A program made the translations under genes and the position numbers. Below the pieces are notes generated by a model. The model saw only the letters and a program-made list of their open reading frames with translations, was not told the origin of the DNA and did no database searches. DNA of 64,000 nt from Neobacillus rhizosphaerae (GTDB lineage: Bacteria; Bacillota; Bacilli; Bacillales; Cytobacillaceae), in assembly GCF_937468385.1 (NCBI RefSeq), contig NZ_CALBWS010000023.1, forward strand, positions 1-64,000, given 5' to 3'. Below, piece by piece: positions 25,752 to 35,618 of the stretch (its first letter is position 1; each line of letters begins with the position of its first letter).

Positions 25752-26432
25752 ATGAGAATTTCTTACCATGGACATTCAGTTGTACAAATTCATACTAATG
25801 GCAAAACAATTATTATTGATCCTTTTATCACCGGTAATCAATTAACTGACTTAAAGGTTGATGACGTAAAACCTGATGCAATCATCCTCTCGCATGGACA
25901 TAATGACCATGTCGGGGATACGGTAGAGTTAGCTAAAAAACATAATGTTCTTGTAGTTGCAAACCATGAAATTTCAACCTTTTTAAGCTGGCAGGGAGTC
26001 AAGACCCACGGAATGCACATTGGTGGAGCCCACCAATTTGAATTCGGAAAAGTTAAGCTGACACAAGCCTTCCATGGCTCAAGCTTTACAACTGAAAATA
26101 ATGAAATTATTTATTGCGGTATGCCGGCAGGAATCTTGTTTATGAACGAAGGAAAAACCGTTTATCATGCTGGTGACACGGCTCTATTCTCGGACATGAA
26201 ACTCATTGGTGAGCGTCATCCGATTGATGTAGCCTTCCTGCCAATTGGTGATAATTTTACAATGGGACCTGAAGATGCTGCTTATGCGGCAAAACTGTTA
26301 AACGCAAAGACGATTGTACCGATGCACTTCAATACCTTCCCACCAATTAAACAGGATCCATACCAATTTATAGAAATGCTTGAAGCTAAAAATGGGAAAG
26401 TGTTAGCACCAGGCGAAGTAATCGAAATTTAA
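25752..26432 (+). CDS. ytkL: UPF0173 metal-dependent hydrolase YtkL
   Basis: This is a 226-residue metallo-beta-lactamase-fold hydrolase of the UPF0173 family. The metal-binding motif is [11 protein letters not shown] (about 48-58), with further ligands in YHAGDTALF and VPMHFNTFP. The [10 protein letters not shown]-terminus is typical. ATGs at 25749 and 25752 are both possible; the second sits 8 nt from GAGGAG. The substrate is unknown. It is followed by a small membrane protein gene and ytoI. Confidence 0.9.
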   Translation: MRISYHGHSVVQIHTNGKTIIIDPFITGNQLTDLKVDDVKPDAIILSHGHNDHVGDTVELAKKHNVLVVANHEISTFLSWQGVKTHGMHIGGAHQFEFGKVKLTQAFHGSSFTTENNEIIYCGMPAGILFMNEGKTVYHAGDTALFSDMKLIGERHPIDVAFLPIGDNFTMGPEDAAYAAKLLNAKTIVPMHFNTFPPIKQDPYQFIEMLEAKNGKVLAPGEVIEI

Positions 26433-26515
26433 TATGTTCTTAGGTATTCACATACTTTTTTTCCTCTAAAGCGCATAAAGATGGAACAAGCAGTCTTTTA
26501 AAGGAGGAAAAACAA

Positions 26516-26749
26516 TTGAAAAAGAACAGATATTTACTTTGTCTATTGCTCTGTGGCTTTATGCTTTATTTTGCTGTACCAAGATTATCAATCTACGCTG
26601 ATGTGGTACAGGGGATATTTTCTATAGCATGGCTTTCATTCGCACTGATAGTCATCGCAGGAAATCTTACAGGGCTGCTTTATAGTCCGAAAAATCAAGT
26701 ACAAAGACATCAGTTACAGCGCCCAAAAAAGAAATCCCGCTCATTTTAA
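26516..26749 (+). CDS. Small two-helix membrane protein
   Basis: The product has 77 residues, starting with TTG after an AAAGGAGGA site. It has two hydrophobic segments (about residues 5-25 and 34-55) and a basic tail (PKNQVQRHQLQRPKKKSRSF). It is not YtpI, which is encoded at 28266. I do not recognise the family. The position between ytkL and ytoI and the strong ribosome binding site support a real gene. Confidence 0.65.
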   Translation: MKKNRYLLCLLLCGFMLYFAVPRLSIYADVVQGIFSIAWLSFALIVIAGNLTGLLYSPKNQVQRHQLQRPKKKSRSF

Positions 26750-26877
26750 TGAAAATAAGATGACAATGTAAGAAACCGCATTGAATCAAGGCCTATTAAA
26801 CTCTATAATGAAATTTAGACAAATCTGGTTAATCAATGACTGGATGAATTGGAATTCGAAAATAAAGGGTGAAGGTC

Positions 26878-28197
26878 TTGGCTACTAAGCATGAACAAAT
26901 TTTGCAATACATTGATGGACTTCCAATCGGGGAAAAAATATCAGTGCGGCAAATCGCCAAGGCGATGTCTGTAAGTGAAGGTACAGCCTATCGAGCGATT
27001 AAAGAAGCCGAAAATAAAGGATATGTCAGCACGATTGAACGAGTTGGTACAATTAGAATCGAACGGAAGAAGAAAGAAAATATTGAAAAGCTTACTTTTG
27101 CTGAAGTCGTAAACATTGTCGATGGTCAGGTATTAGGCGGAAGAACAGGCTTGCATAAAACCCTTAATAAATTTGTTATTGGGGCCATGAAATTAGAGGC
27201 AATGATGCGCTATACGGAAGCAGGGAACCTATTAATTGTCGGGAACCGCACCCAAGCACATGAACTTGCCCTCAAGGCGGGAGCTGCTGTTCTCATAACC
27301 GGAGGCTTCGATGCCGAGGATCTGGTGAAAAAGCTGGCAGATAAATTAGAATTACCTGTTATTTCTACAAGCTATGATACCTTTACGGTAGCTACGATGA
27401 TAAACCGGGCCATTTATGACCAGTTAATAAAAAAAGAGATTATTTTAGTCGAAGATATCTTAACACCTCTCGAGGATACTTTTTATTTGCAGACGACCGA
27501 TAGGGTATCAAAATGGCATGAATTTAATCAAAAAACAACCCACAGCCGTTATCCTGTCGTCGATCAAAACATGAAGATTCAAGGGATGGTAACGAGTAAG
27601 GACATTTTAGGGCGGGATTATGAAACGGCCATCGACAAGATTATGACCAAACATCCGATGACGGTGAATGGGAAGACAAGTGTTGCATCAACCGCACATA
27701 CAATGGTCTGGGAAGGAATTGAGGTACTCCCAGTTGCCGATGATTCTAACCGCCTTGAAGGAATAATCAGCAGACAGGATGTTTTAAAGGCATTGCAAAT
27801 GAACCAACGACAGCCTCAGGTTGGCGAAACCATTGATGACATCGTAACTAATCAAATGGTGCTATTGCAGGGCAAAGCAAAAGGGGAAGAGGTTTACTCC
27901 TGTGAAGTCACTCCGCAAATGACCAACCATCTTGGGACTATTTCATATGGTGTATTTACAACCGTTGTCTCAGATGCTGCAAACAGAGTATTGCGAAGCT
28001 ATAAAAAAGGTGACCTCGTTGTGGAAAATATGACCATTTACTTCATTAAACCGGTTCAAATGGAGAGCACATTAGAAATTTATCCGAAAATACTAGAGGT
28101 AGGGCGAAAGTTTGGCAAGGTAGATGTGGAAGTTTTCAATGAAGGAGTATTGGTCGGGAAAGCAATGATGATGTGCCAGTTGATAGACAGGAATTAA
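26878..28197 (+). CDS. ytoI: YtoI: HTH, DRTGG, two CBS domains and a hotdog domain
   Basis: The product has about 439 residues. A winged-helix start (KISVRQIAKAMSVSEGTAYRAIKEAENKGYVSTI, about 20-55) is followed by a DRTGG domain (about 75-180). Two CBS domains (VSKWHEFNQKTTHSRYPVVD... and IMTKHPMTVNGKT..., about 195-310) and a C-terminal thioesterase-like hotdog domain complete it. This layout suggests a nucleotide-sensing regulator, but its ligand and target are unknown. The start is TTG at 26878, matching the ATKHEQIL N-terminus I recall for B. subtilis YtoI. GTG at 26869 is an alternative with worse spacing. It is followed by a bidirectional terminator shared with ytpI. Confidence 0.88.
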   Translation: MATKHEQILQYIDGLPIGEKISVRQIAKAMSVSEGTAYRAIKEAENKGYVSTIERVGTIRIERKKKENIEKLTFAEVVNIVDGQVLGGRTGLHKTLNKFVIGAMKLEAMMRYTEAGNLLIVGNRTQAHELALKAGAAVLITGGFDAEDLVKKLADKLELPVISTSYDTFTVATMINRAIYDQLIKKEIILVEDILTPLEDTFYLQTTDRVSKWHEFNQKTTHSRYPVVDQNMKIQGMVTSKDILGRDYETAIDKIMTKHPMTVNGKTSVASTAHTMVWEGIEVLPVADDSNRLEGIISRQDVLKALQMNQRQPQVGETIDDIVTNQMVLLQGKAKGEEVYSCEVTPQMTNHLGTISYGVFTTVVSDAANRVLRSYKKGDLVVENMTIYFIKPVQMESTLEIYPKILEVGRKFGKVDVEVFNEGVLVGKAMMMCQLIDRN

Positions 28198-28233
28198 GTA
28201 AACTTATAGGGAATTTGTAAAATCCAATAAGAA

Positions 28234-28260
28234 AGCCGCTTCCCTCCATGAGAAGCGGCT
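28234..28260. terminator. Bidirectional terminator between ytoI and ytpI
   Basis: AGCCGCTTC (28234-28242) pairs with GAAGCGGCT (28252-28260). T-rich tails occur on both strands, suiting the two convergent genes. Confidence 0.85.
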
Positions 28261-28265
28261 CGAAT

Positions 28266-28577
28266 TTATTTTTGGGTCTCAAGGTTTTTGGCTTCCTCGA
28301 TGGCAAAAGGTAGATAATGTTTATATTTTTTGAAGCCAATCCAGCTGAATATTGCGCCATAAATAATAAAAAGTGCTGAAACTATATATGTTACTGTTGA
28401 TTCAGAAATGAAAAGTAGATGATTAACCCCAAATAAAAAGACAAACAGGCCCAGAGCAATATTTGATTTAGCTGAGAGCCATTTCTTTTCAACTAGACGG
28501 TTGCTTCGGAAGTATTTTGTTTTATAAAATAAGTAGAAAGCAAATAATAAGCCAATTAAAACGACAAGTACAAGCAT
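28266..28577 (-). CDS. ytpI: YtpI-family membrane protein
   Basis: The 103-residue product has three hydrophobic helices (about residues 2-16, 37-55 and 60-82). The conserved YLFYKTKYFRSNRLVEKKWLSAKSNIALG segment (split at about residue 15) and the C-terminal YKHYLPFAIEEAK match what I recall of YtpI. Function unknown. The ATG at 28577 has GGAGGA upstream. Orientation opposite to ytoI and nrnA is as in B. subtilis. Confidence 0.85.
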   Translation of the reverse strand: MLVLVVLIGLLFAFYLFYKTKYFRSNRLVEKKWLSAKSNIALGLFVFLFGVNHLLFISESTVTYIVSALFIIYGAIFSWIGFKKYKHYLPFAIEEAKNLETQK

Positions 28578-28787
28578 GATATGTTCCTCCAGGTTTCAAA
28601 AATCTTCTATTTTTACCTAGCTTCTGTGCCAAGGGGTTCTATGGTCTACAGCCAATCGCTTTGGAAAGCAAAAAGCACCTTTTGTCAGTGTTTGTTTGCT
28701 GGTCGCCCTTGGACAAGTCAATTACGCTTTTAATATTGTACCTGTAATTTTAAAAAAATGCCACATTCGGTGCTAAAAGGAGATCCT

Positions 28788-29732
28788 ATGAAAGAGAAAA
28801 TTTTAGAAACAATTGAACAATATGATACCATTATCGTCCATCGTCACGTCCGTCCTGACCCGGATGCCTATGGTTCACAAAGTGGATTAGCAGCAATTTT
28901 ACAAGTGTCCTATCCGAATAAAAAAATCTATGCAGTCGGGCTGGAAGAACCGACCCTTCATTTCATGCGTAGGCTTGATGTAATTGAGGATGAAATCTAT
29001 AAAGGTGCCTTGGTGATAGTATGTGATACGGCTAACGCAGAAAGAATATGTGACGCTAGGTACTCACTAGGTGATAAGCTAATCAAAATTGATCATCATC
29101 CAAATGAGGATCCTTACGGGGATTTACTATGGGTCGATACAACGGCAAGTTCTTGCAGCGAAATGATTTATGAATTTTACTTGTTTGGAAAAGAAAAAGG
29201 CTTGAAAATGAATGATGAAGCAGCAAGACTGCTATTCGCCGGTATTGTTGGCGATACAGGAAGATTTCTGTTTCCAAGCACGACAGAAAAAACATTCGCT
29301 TACGCGGGGGATTTAATTCATTACAACTTCTCACGTACTGACCTATTTGACAAAATGTATGAACTCGATGTTAATATCATTAAATTAAACGGTTATATTT
29401 TACAAAATTTCGAGTTTCAGCAAAACGGAGTGGCCTCTGTTAGGCTGACAAAAGAATTATTAGCAGAATACAGTGCAAAGCCGGCAGAAGCTTCCTTACT
29501 TGTTGGATCATTAGGAAATGTAAAGGGTATAAAAGCATGGGTCTTTTTTATCGAGGAAGGTGATCAAATAAGAGTCCGTCTCCGTTCAAAGGGACCCGTA
29601 ATAAATGGCATTGCAAGAAAGTATAGAGGCGGAGGGCACCCCCTCGCCGCAGGTGCCTCCATTTTTTCTTGGGACGAAGTGGATGACGTCTTAAAGGAAC
29701 TAGGCGAGGCGTGTGAAACCCATTCAAAATAG
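28788..29732 (+). CDS. nrnA: NanoRNase/pAp phosphatase NrnA (DHH family)
   Basis: This enzyme degrades very short RNAs and dephosphorylates 3'-phosphoadenosine 5'-phosphate. The 314-residue product has the DHH-family motifs: HRHVRPDPDAYGSQ (about 18-31), VCDTAN, the DHH motif KIDHHPNEDPYG (about 95) and the DHHA1 motif RGGGHPLAAGA near the end. The ATG at 28788 follows AAAGGAGA; a longer frame from 28758 lacks a site. It has a terminator at 29753. Confidence 0.95.
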   Translation: MKEKILETIEQYDTIIVHRHVRPDPDAYGSQSGLAAILQVSYPNKKIYAVGLEEPTLHFMRRLDVIEDEIYKGALVIVCDTANAERICDARYSLGDKLIKIDHHPNEDPYGDLLWVDTTASSCSEMIYEFYLFGKEKGLKMNDEAARLLFAGIVGDTGRFLFPSTTEKTFAYAGDLIHYNFSRTDLFDKMYELDVNIIKLNGYILQNFEFQQNGVASVRLTKELLAEYSAKPAEASLLVGSLGNVKGIKAWVFFIEEGDQIRVRLRSKGPVINGIARKYRGGGHPLAAGASIFSWDEVDDVLKELGEACETHSK

Positions 29733-29752
29733 TATTTATTCTCCAAATTAAG

Positions 29753-29784
29753 AGAAACGTCCCACCTACGGGACGTTTCTTTAA
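29753..29784. terminator. Terminator between nrnA and ytrI
   Basis: AGAAACGTCCC (29753-29763) and GGGACGTTTCT (29770-29780) form a perfect 11-bp stem. Following it, TCTAGCCCC at 29789 resembles the CTAGAC-type repeat remnants near 46180 and 58650. Confidence 0.75.
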
Positions 29785-29877
29785 TGTCTAGCCCCACAAG
29801 AAAGGCTTCGGCAGCCTTAACTTCGCACGAAGAAAAAGTGATAAGCATCCAACGACAATTGTATTTCATGCTTGTTC

Positions 29878-30378
29878 TTATTCAAATTGTATCTCAAGCT
29901 GCATCGTTAAGTTTGTATAAATAACCATCTCTTTCACTTTAAGTTTGTATCTTTTCTCATTGATTTTAACCGGTTTGTTTTCGATTATTTTTTTTAGCAA
30001 GTCTTTGCTTTTATAGACCGTCTCTAAATCCTTTGCCAGCATCATGTTGATATCATCTCTAACAGAGTCTTCTGTCTCTAACACGCTTAATGAATCTAGC
30101 TTATATTTTTCCCAGTTCACTATTTTTATATTGATTTTCTGGATGGTAAGCTGCTCAAGGTTCCGCTTGTTCATCTCCTTATATTCATCCTGCCAGATTT
30201 TTTTCTCATTGTTTAAATCCACAATTTCCTGCTGCTGTTTCTGAAGTAGTTCTGTATTCCTTTCCTGCCAGACACCATAAATATATAAAAAAATACACCA
30301 GCTTATAGCACCGCCAACCGCCATACCACCAAAAAATCTCTGAAAGGCCGGTTTTCGATAAAATGGCGGGATCCTCAT
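29878..30378 (-). CDS. ytrI: Sporulation membrane protein YtrI
   Basis: The 166-residue product is anchored by an N-terminal transmembrane helix (about residues 17-38). A coiled-coil-like segment follows (RNTELLQKQQQEIVDLNNEKKIWQDEYKEMNKR, split near residue 55), then a C-terminal domain. In B. subtilis ytrHI is a mother-cell (sigma-E) operon needed for efficient sporulation. The start at 30378 overlaps the ytrH stop as ATGA, so translation is coupled. A longer frame to 30405 would run deep into ytrH. Confidence 0.9.
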   Translation of the reverse strand: MRIPPFYRKPAFQRFFGGMAVGGAISWCIFLYIYGVWQERNTELLQKQQQEIVDLNNEKKIWQDEYKEMNKRNLEQLTIQKINIKIVNWEKYKLDSLSVLETEDSVRDDINMMLAKDLETVYKSKDLLKKIIENKPVKINEKRYKLKVKEMVIYTNLTMQLEIQFE

Positions 30379-30713
30379 GATGAAATATGCTCCTGGGTTA
30401 ACCAATTAAGGATTAGCGCACCTGTCTGAGCACCGCCTAGGGCCGAAAGAATTAATAAAAATTGTTTAAAAAGATCTTTTGTATCAGCATTAAAAATGCC
30501 TCTTTCAAAGGTATAAACCGTATCAAATGTTCCACCTATGGCCGCCACGATTGCCCAGATTCTCAGTGCTGAAGACAAGCGATAGACGGTTGTAAGGGGA
30601 GGTTGTCCTGTTATGAACGAAGCAATTCCACCAATTAGCGAACCTCCAAGTACGACGCCTAAGGCAATAAAATAGCTTTCTATGAAAGCTGGAAAAAAAC
30701 CGATTTCTTTCAT
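30375..30713 (-). CDS. ytrH: Sporulation protein YtrH
   Basis: This 112-residue membrane protein has about three hydrophobic helices (about residues 11-33, 48-65 and 83-103) and the family N-terminus FFPAFIESYFIALGVVLGGSLIGG. AAAGGCGG lies 8 nt before the ATG at 30713. It is the first gene of the ytrH-ytrI operon, with a sigma-E-like promoter upstream (30755-30784). It is divergent from dnaE, as in B. subtilis. Confidence 0.92.
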   Translation of the reverse strand: MKEIGFFPAFIESYFIALGVVLGGSLIGGIASFITGQPPLTTVYRLSSALRIWAIVAAIGGTFDTVYTFERGIFNADTKDLFKQFLLILSALGGAQTGALILNWLTQEHISS

Positions 30714-30754
30714 CCCTTCAACCGCCTTTGTACAAAATCGATACCCTCATACTT

Positions 30755-30784
30755 ATTTATATGGACAATACCTACTGAATATGT
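30755..30784 (-). promoter_or_regulatory. Sigma-E-like promoter of ytrHI
   Basis: On the minus strand, ACATATT (30784-30778), a 14-nt spacer and CATATAAAT (30763-30755) match the sigma-E consensus (-35 ATATT, -10 CATACA-T) in sequence and spacing. This fits the known sigma-E dependence of ytrHI in B. subtilis. Confidence 0.6.
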
Positions 30785-30880
30785 TCATTGAAATACGATA
30801 ATAAAAACAGAACATATTTTCCTTTTTTAGGATTAAGCACTATAATAAAAGAAGAGATTTTTTATTTTGGGGGTGACAAA

Positions 30881-33800
30881 ATGTCCTTTATTCACCTGCA
30901 TGTATATAGTGCATATAGTTTGTTATCAAGTACGGCTACGGTTCCTGAATTAGTAAAAGCTGCACAATCAAAGGGTTTCAGAGCCCTTGCATTAACAGAC
31001 AAGAACATCATGTCCGGTACAATTGAGTTTTATAAACTATGTAAAAAAAACAACTTAAAACCGATTATTGGCTTAACAGTAGATGTGGAAAGTGAAATAA
31101 CGCCGAACGAATCTTATCCCCTTGTCTTACTAGCAGAAAACGAGAAGGGTTTTAGAAATCTTTTAAAAATATCCAGCGCGGTCCAAACAAAGGCAGAGAA
31201 CGGGATTCCGCTAAAATGGTTAAAACATTATTCGGAGGGTCTTATTGCTATCACACCTGGACCTGAAGGGGAAATTGAACAATCTCTTCTTAATGGGAAT
31301 GAGGAAATGGCAAGGAAGCTAATAAGAAAACTAGAAGCCATTTTCGGTAATGGCAACTTTTTTCTCGCCATTCAAAATCATCAACTGGAACAAGAGAAGT
31401 TACTAATAAATCAGCTTCAACCGCTTTCAAAGGAAATGATGGTCCCTCTAGTGGCTACCAACCAGGTACAGTTTTTAGAAAAAGAGGATATGTTTGCTCA
31501 TGAATGTTTGCTAGCTATTAAGAATGGTGAGAAATTACAGGATGAACATAGAGAAAGATTGGAAAGCAATCAATACTATCTAAAAACGGCGAATGAAATG
31601 ATAGACTGTCTCTCTGATTTTTCGGAAGCTTTGGAGAATACAATCCGTATCACCCAAAGATGTACGGTAGATATTGAACTAAATAAAACTTACTTACCCA
31701 CATTTCCGACAGAAAATGGCATGGTTGCTGAAGAATACCTGGAAGAGCTATGCCAAAAAGGTTTGAGTGAGCGCATTTCCTCGCCAAGCAATGAGTATGT
31801 TGCTCGATTGTCCTATGAATTGACAGTTATTAAACGAATGAAGTTTAGCAATTACTTCTTAATTGTCTGGGATTTTATGAGATATGCCCGTGAACATGGA
31901 ATATTGACCGGACCAGGCAGGGGTTCAGCAGCAGGATCACTTGTTGCCTATGTTTTATATATAACCGATGTTGATCCCCTCGAACACAACTTATTATTTG
32001 AACGGTTTTTAAATCCTGAGCGGATTTCGATGCCTGATATTGATATTGATTTTCCAGATCACCGTCGTGAGGAAGTGATTGAGTATGTAGCCAAAAAATA
32101 TGGGGAGCTGCATGTTGCCCAAATAGTCACTTTTGGGACACTTGCTGCCAAAGCAGTGTTGAGAGATGTCGGCAAGGTATTCGGATTAAATTCGAAGGAA
32201 CTAGAGCAATTGTCAAGGCTTATTCCATCAAAAGTAGGAATAAATCTCCAAGAGGCATATAAAGAATCTGAAGGGCTTCGAAGGTTTATTAATGAGACCC
32301 CGCAAAACCAGCAGCTTTTTGAAACGGCTTTAAAACTAGAAGGTCTGCCCAAGCATACGTCCACACATGCCGCAGGTATAGTCATAAGCGAGAAGCAGTT
32401 GATTGATTTAATCCCCGTACAACGAGGATCTAACCATGTTTATTTAACGCAATACTCCATGGAACATCTTGAAGAGATTGGTCTGCTAAAAATGGATTTT
32501 CTTGGCTTGCGAAATCTGTCTCTTATTGAAACAATCTTAGCTTCGATTTATCGTCATACAAGAAAAAAAATAGATATCGGGCAAGTCCCATTAGATGACA
32601 CAAAGACCTTCGAATTATTAGCAAGAGGTGAAACGACAGGTGTTTTTCAGCTAGAATCAGAAGGGATGAGGAAGGTGTTAACCCGGTTAAAGCCTTCATG
32701 TTTTGAGGATATTGTTGCCGTCAATGCGTTGTACAGGCCAGGTCCAATGGAAAATATCCCTCTCTTTATCGAACGAAAACATGGCAAAAAGAAAATCGAA
32801 TACCCACACCACGATTTGCAATCGATCCTTGAGAATACATATGGTGTCATCGTCTACCAAGAACAAATCATCCAAATTGCTTCAAAAATGGCCGGGTTCT
32901 CACTTGGTGAAGCGGATCTTTTAAGAAGAGCGGTTGGGAAGAAACAAAAAGAAGTCCTTGATAAAGAACGTCAACATTTTATTCAAGGAGCCGTTAAGAA
33001 AGGATATAGCCAATCTCTAGCCAATGATATCTACGATTTAATTGTCCGCTTTGCTAACTATGGCTTTAACCGCAGTCACGCAGTGGCTTATAGTATGATC
33101 GCCTATCAGCTTGCCTTTTTAAAAGCCAATTATCCGGTTTATTTTATGGCGGGGCTGCTTACCTCGGCAATTGGTAATGATTCGAAAATTGCGCAGTACA
33201 TCATGGAAACAAAGCAAAAGGAAATCGTCGTCTTGCCTCCATCCATAAATCATAGTGGCTATTCCTTTCAAGTAGAGCAAAAGGGAATCCGCTATAGCCT
33301 TGCTGCAATCAAAAGTGTAGGTGCTTCAATCTTAAAGGAAATTTTTCAAGCAAGGAAAAAGAAAAAGTTCGATGACTTATTTGATTTCTGTATCAGAGTT
33401 TCTTCTAAAGCGATTAACCGGAAAACACTTGAGTTCCTCGTTCATTCTGGATGTTTCGATGAATTTAGCGAGGATCGTGCAACACTACTTGCCAGTTTAG
33501 ATGTAGCGATTGAACATGCGCAAATATTTAAGCCTAATGATGCCAGCCAAATTGATTTATTTGACGATGAATTTGTACCTAAGCCGAAATATGTTCAAGT
33601 CGATCCCATCAGTCAGGAGCATAAACTGACATTTGAAAAAGAGGCTCTTGGTTTTTATCTTTCTGATCATCCGATTTCAATTTTTGAAAAAGATCTAAAG
33701 CAAAGCGGGGCTCATGTTTTATATGAGTTAAAAAATAATAATCAAAAGGCTGCTGCTGGTGTCTACATTTCTTCAGTGAAAGCTATTCGAACCAAAAAAG

Positions 33801-34243
33801 GGGATTCAATGGCCTTTTTATCCGTAAGTGACTCAAGCGGTGAAATGGAAGCAGTGGTATTCCCTACTGTATATAAAAGGTTCCAACAGCTTCTAAGACA
33901 GGGTAATTTTGTGCTGTTGGAGGGGAAAATAGAAGATCGGGAAGGAAAGCTCCAGTTTATTATTCAAAAAGCAACTGATATAGAACAGTGGATCACAGCA
34001 AATTTAGTAAAACAACCAGTATTATATTTGAAAATTGCCGATAATCAACAGGATGAACAATCCCTTCAAAAAATAAATCAGCTGCTTAAAGAAAATAAAG
34101 GGGAAGTTGGCGTTATTTTGCATTACGAAACTACGCGCAAAACAGTTAGGTTAGGACCAGAAAATAATGTAAAACCAACCCTAGAATTACAACAGCAATT
34201 AAGTAATATTTTGGGTTTGAAAAATGTTGTACTGAAAGATTAA
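30881..34243 (+). CDS. dnaE: DNA polymerase III alpha subunit DnaE
   Basis: This is the DnaE-type C-family polymerase that in Bacillus extends RNA primers before handing over to PolC. The 1120-residue product has the family length. It has an N-terminal PHP domain (FIHLHVYSAYSLLSS), the palm with catalytic aspartates in SMPDIDIDFPDHRREE (about 382-397), a GPGRGSAAGSLVAY loop (about 345), then HhH and OB-fold regions toward the C-terminus. It lacks the proofreading exonuclease of PolC. The start at 30881 follows GGGGGTG; the open frame extends back to 30788 without support. It precedes ytsJ, as in B. subtilis. Confidence 0.97.
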   Translation: MSFIHLHVYSAYSLLSSTATVPELVKAAQSKGFRALALTDKNIMSGTIEFYKLCKKNNLKPIIGLTVDVESEITPNESYPLVLLAENEKGFRNLLKISSAVQTKAENGIPLKWLKHYSEGLIAITPGPEGEIEQSLLNGNEEMARKLIRKLEAIFGNGNFFLAIQNHQLEQEKLLINQLQPLSKEMMVPLVATNQVQFLEKEDMFAHECLLAIKNGEKLQDEHRERLESNQYYLKTANEMIDCLSDFSEALENTIRITQRCTVDIELNKTYLPTFPTENGMVAEEYLEELCQKGLSERISSPSNEYVARLSYELTVIKRMKFSNYFLIVWDFMRYAREHGILTGPGRGSAAGSLVAYVLYITDVDPLEHNLLFERFLNPERISMPDIDIDFPDHRREEVIEYVAKKYGELHVAQIVTFGTLAAKAVLRDVGKVFGLNSKELEQLSRLIPSKVGINLQEAYKESEGLRRFINETPQNQQLFETALKLEGLPKHTSTHAAGIVISEKQLIDLIPVQRGSNHVYLTQYSMEHLEEIGLLKMDFLGLRNLSLIETILASIYRHTRKKIDIGQVPLDDTKTFELLARGETTGVFQLESEGMRKVLTRLKPSCFEDIVAVNALYRPGPMENIPLFIERKHGKKKIEYPHHDLQSILENTYGVIVYQEQIIQIASKMAGFSLGEADLLRRAVGKKQKEVLDKERQHFIQGAVKKGYSQSLANDIYDLIVRFANYGFNRSHAVAYSMIAYQLAFLKANYPVYFMAGLLTSAIGNDSKIAQYIMETKQKEIVVLPPSINHSGYSFQVEQKGIRYSLAAIKSVGASILKEIFQARKKKKFDDLFDFCIRVSSKAINRKTLEFLVHSGCFDEFSEDRATLLASLDVAIEHAQIFKPNDASQIDLFDDEFVPKPKYVQVDPISQEHKLTFEKEALGFYLSDHPISIFEKDLKQSGAHVLYELKNNNQKAAAGVYISSVKAIRTKKGDSMAFLSVSDSSGEMEAVVFPTVYKRFQQLLRQGNFVLLEGKIEDREGKLQFIIQKATDIEQWITANLVKQPVLYLKIADNQQDEQSLQKINQLLKENKGEVGVILHYETTRKTVRLGPENNVKPTLELQQQLSNILGLKNVVLKD

Positions 34244-34246
34244 TTC

Positions 34247-34274
34247 TTTACAACTTTCGAAGATATGTTATAGT
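34247..34274 (+). promoter_or_regulatory. Probable ytsJ promoter
   Basis: TTTACA (34247-34252) and TATAGT (34269-34274) are 16 nt apart. The FadR-type palindrome at 34290 starts about 15 bp after the -10. Confidence 0.5.
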
Positions 34275-34289
34275 GATAAAGAAACTAGT

Positions 34290-34302
34290 GTGGTCAGACC
34301 AC
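34290..34302 (+). promoter_or_regulatory. FadR-type operator palindrome upstream of ytsJ
   Basis: GTGGTCAGACCAC is a perfect 13-bp palindrome containing TGGTCNGACCA, the half-sites known for FadR/GntR regulators. It lies in the predicted early transcribed region of ytsJ. A second copy with the central base changed is at 36319. The FadR-like gene between the two is the obvious candidate binder (inference). Confidence 0.65.
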
Positions 34303-34371
34303 CAATAGTTAGCTTGTTTTTTAATGGGATGTTATAAATTTTTTTGTAATTATCAGAGGGGTGACATTATC

Positions 34372-35610
34372 TTGACTTTACGTGAAGAAGCATTGCATAT
34401 GCATCGAATTAATAAAGGAAAGTTAGAGTCGAAATCAAAAGTTCCAGTCCGGAATGCACATGATTTAAGTTTAGCCTATTCACCAGGTGTAGCAGAGCCA
34501 TGCAAAGATATTTATGAGAAACCAGAAACGGTATACGACTATACCATGAAGGGAAACATGGTCGCGGTTGTATCCGATGGTACAGCTGTTCTTGGGCTTG
34601 GTAATATCGGACCGGAAGCAGCTCTTCCTGTAATGGAAGGAAAGGCCGTTCTCTTTAAAAGCTTTGCAGGTGTAGATGCATTTCCAATCTGTCTCAATAC
34701 AACAGATGTAGATAAAATTGTTGAAACCGTAAAGTTACTTGAGCCTACATTTGGAGGAGTGAATCTTGAAGATATTGCTGCTCCCAATTGTTTTGTAATT
34801 GAGGAACGTTTGAAAAAGGAAGCAAACATTCCAATCTTTCATGATGATCAACATGGTACAGCCATTGTTACAGTTGCAGGTCTTGTCAATGCCCTTAAAA
34901 TTATCGGAAAGAAAATGACCGAAATAAAAGTGGTAGCAAGCGGTGCTGGTGCAGCTGGGATTGCGATTATTAAGTTGTTATATAGTTATGGTGTTAGAGA
35001 CATCATTATGTGTGATACTAAGGGTGCGATTTATGAAGGACGGCCACAAGGAATGAATGCGGTCAAAACAGAAGTTGCGAAATTTACCAATCGAGATAAT
35101 CTGACAGGAAGTCTCGCTGATGTTATAAAAGGTGCCGATGTATTTATTGGAGTATCTGTAGCAGGGGCACTAACAAAAGAAATGGTTGCATCGATGAATC
35201 CTGATTCGATCATTTTTGCGATGGCAAATCCTGACCCGGAAATTATGCCTGATGAGGCAAAAGCAGCGGGAGCAAAAGTAGTTGGTACAGGCCGTTCTGA
35301 TTTTCCGAACCAAGTAAACAATGTGCTTGCTTTTCCTGGGATTTTCCGCGGGGCGCTTGATGTTCGTGCGACCCATATTAACGAAAAAATGAAAGTAGCT
35401 GCAGTGGAAGCCATTGCTGGCTTAATTAGTGAAGATGAGTTGAATGCTGACTATGTTATTCCAGCACCATTCGATCCAAGAGTAGCCCCAAATGTAGCTG
35501 CTGCAGTGGCAAAGGCAGCCATGGAAACAGGAGTAGCGCGTATAAAGGTAGACCCTGAGGATGTAAAAGAAAAAACACAGAGGCTCGCTATTATTGGTAA
35601 AAGTGAGTGA
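34372..35610 (+). CDS. ytsJ: NADP-dependent malic enzyme YtsJ
   Basis: This enzyme oxidatively decarboxylates malate to pyruvate, making NADPH. The 412-residue product is the short bacterial form without a phosphotransacetylase domain. Visible are SLAYSPGVAEPCKDI (about 38-52), the catalytic region NLEDIAAPNCFVIEERL with FHDDQHGTAIV, and the nucleotide-binding VVASGAGAAGIAII (about 190). The start is TTG at 34372, after GAGGGGTG, matching the LREEALHMH N-terminus of B. subtilis YtsJ as I remember it. A longer frame from 34324 is unsupported. It is followed 8 nt later by the FadR-like regulator. Confidence 0.95.
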   Translation: MTLREEALHMHRINKGKLESKSKVPVRNAHDLSLAYSPGVAEPCKDIYEKPETVYDYTMKGNMVAVVSDGTAVLGLGNIGPEAALPVMEGKAVLFKSFAGVDAFPICLNTTDVDKIVETVKLLEPTFGGVNLEDIAAPNCFVIEERLKKEANIPIFHDDQHGTAIVTVAGLVNALKIIGKKMTEIKVVASGAGAAGIAIIKLLYSYGVRDIIMCDTKGAIYEGRPQGMNAVKTEVAKFTNRDNLTGSLADVIKGADVFIGVSVAGALTKEMVASMNPDSIIFAMANPDPEIMPDEAKAAGAKVVGTGRSDFPNQVNNVLAFPGIFRGALDVRATHINEKMKVAAVEAIAGLISEDELNADYVIPAPFDPRVAPNVAAAVAKAAMETGVARIKVDPEDVKEKTQRLAIIGKSE

Positions 35611-35618
35611 TTAGGTAA

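Noticed and set aside
26516..26749. Calling this small membrane gene ytpI
   Set aside because: The frame at 28266-28577 matches YtpI in sequence and place, and this one does not.
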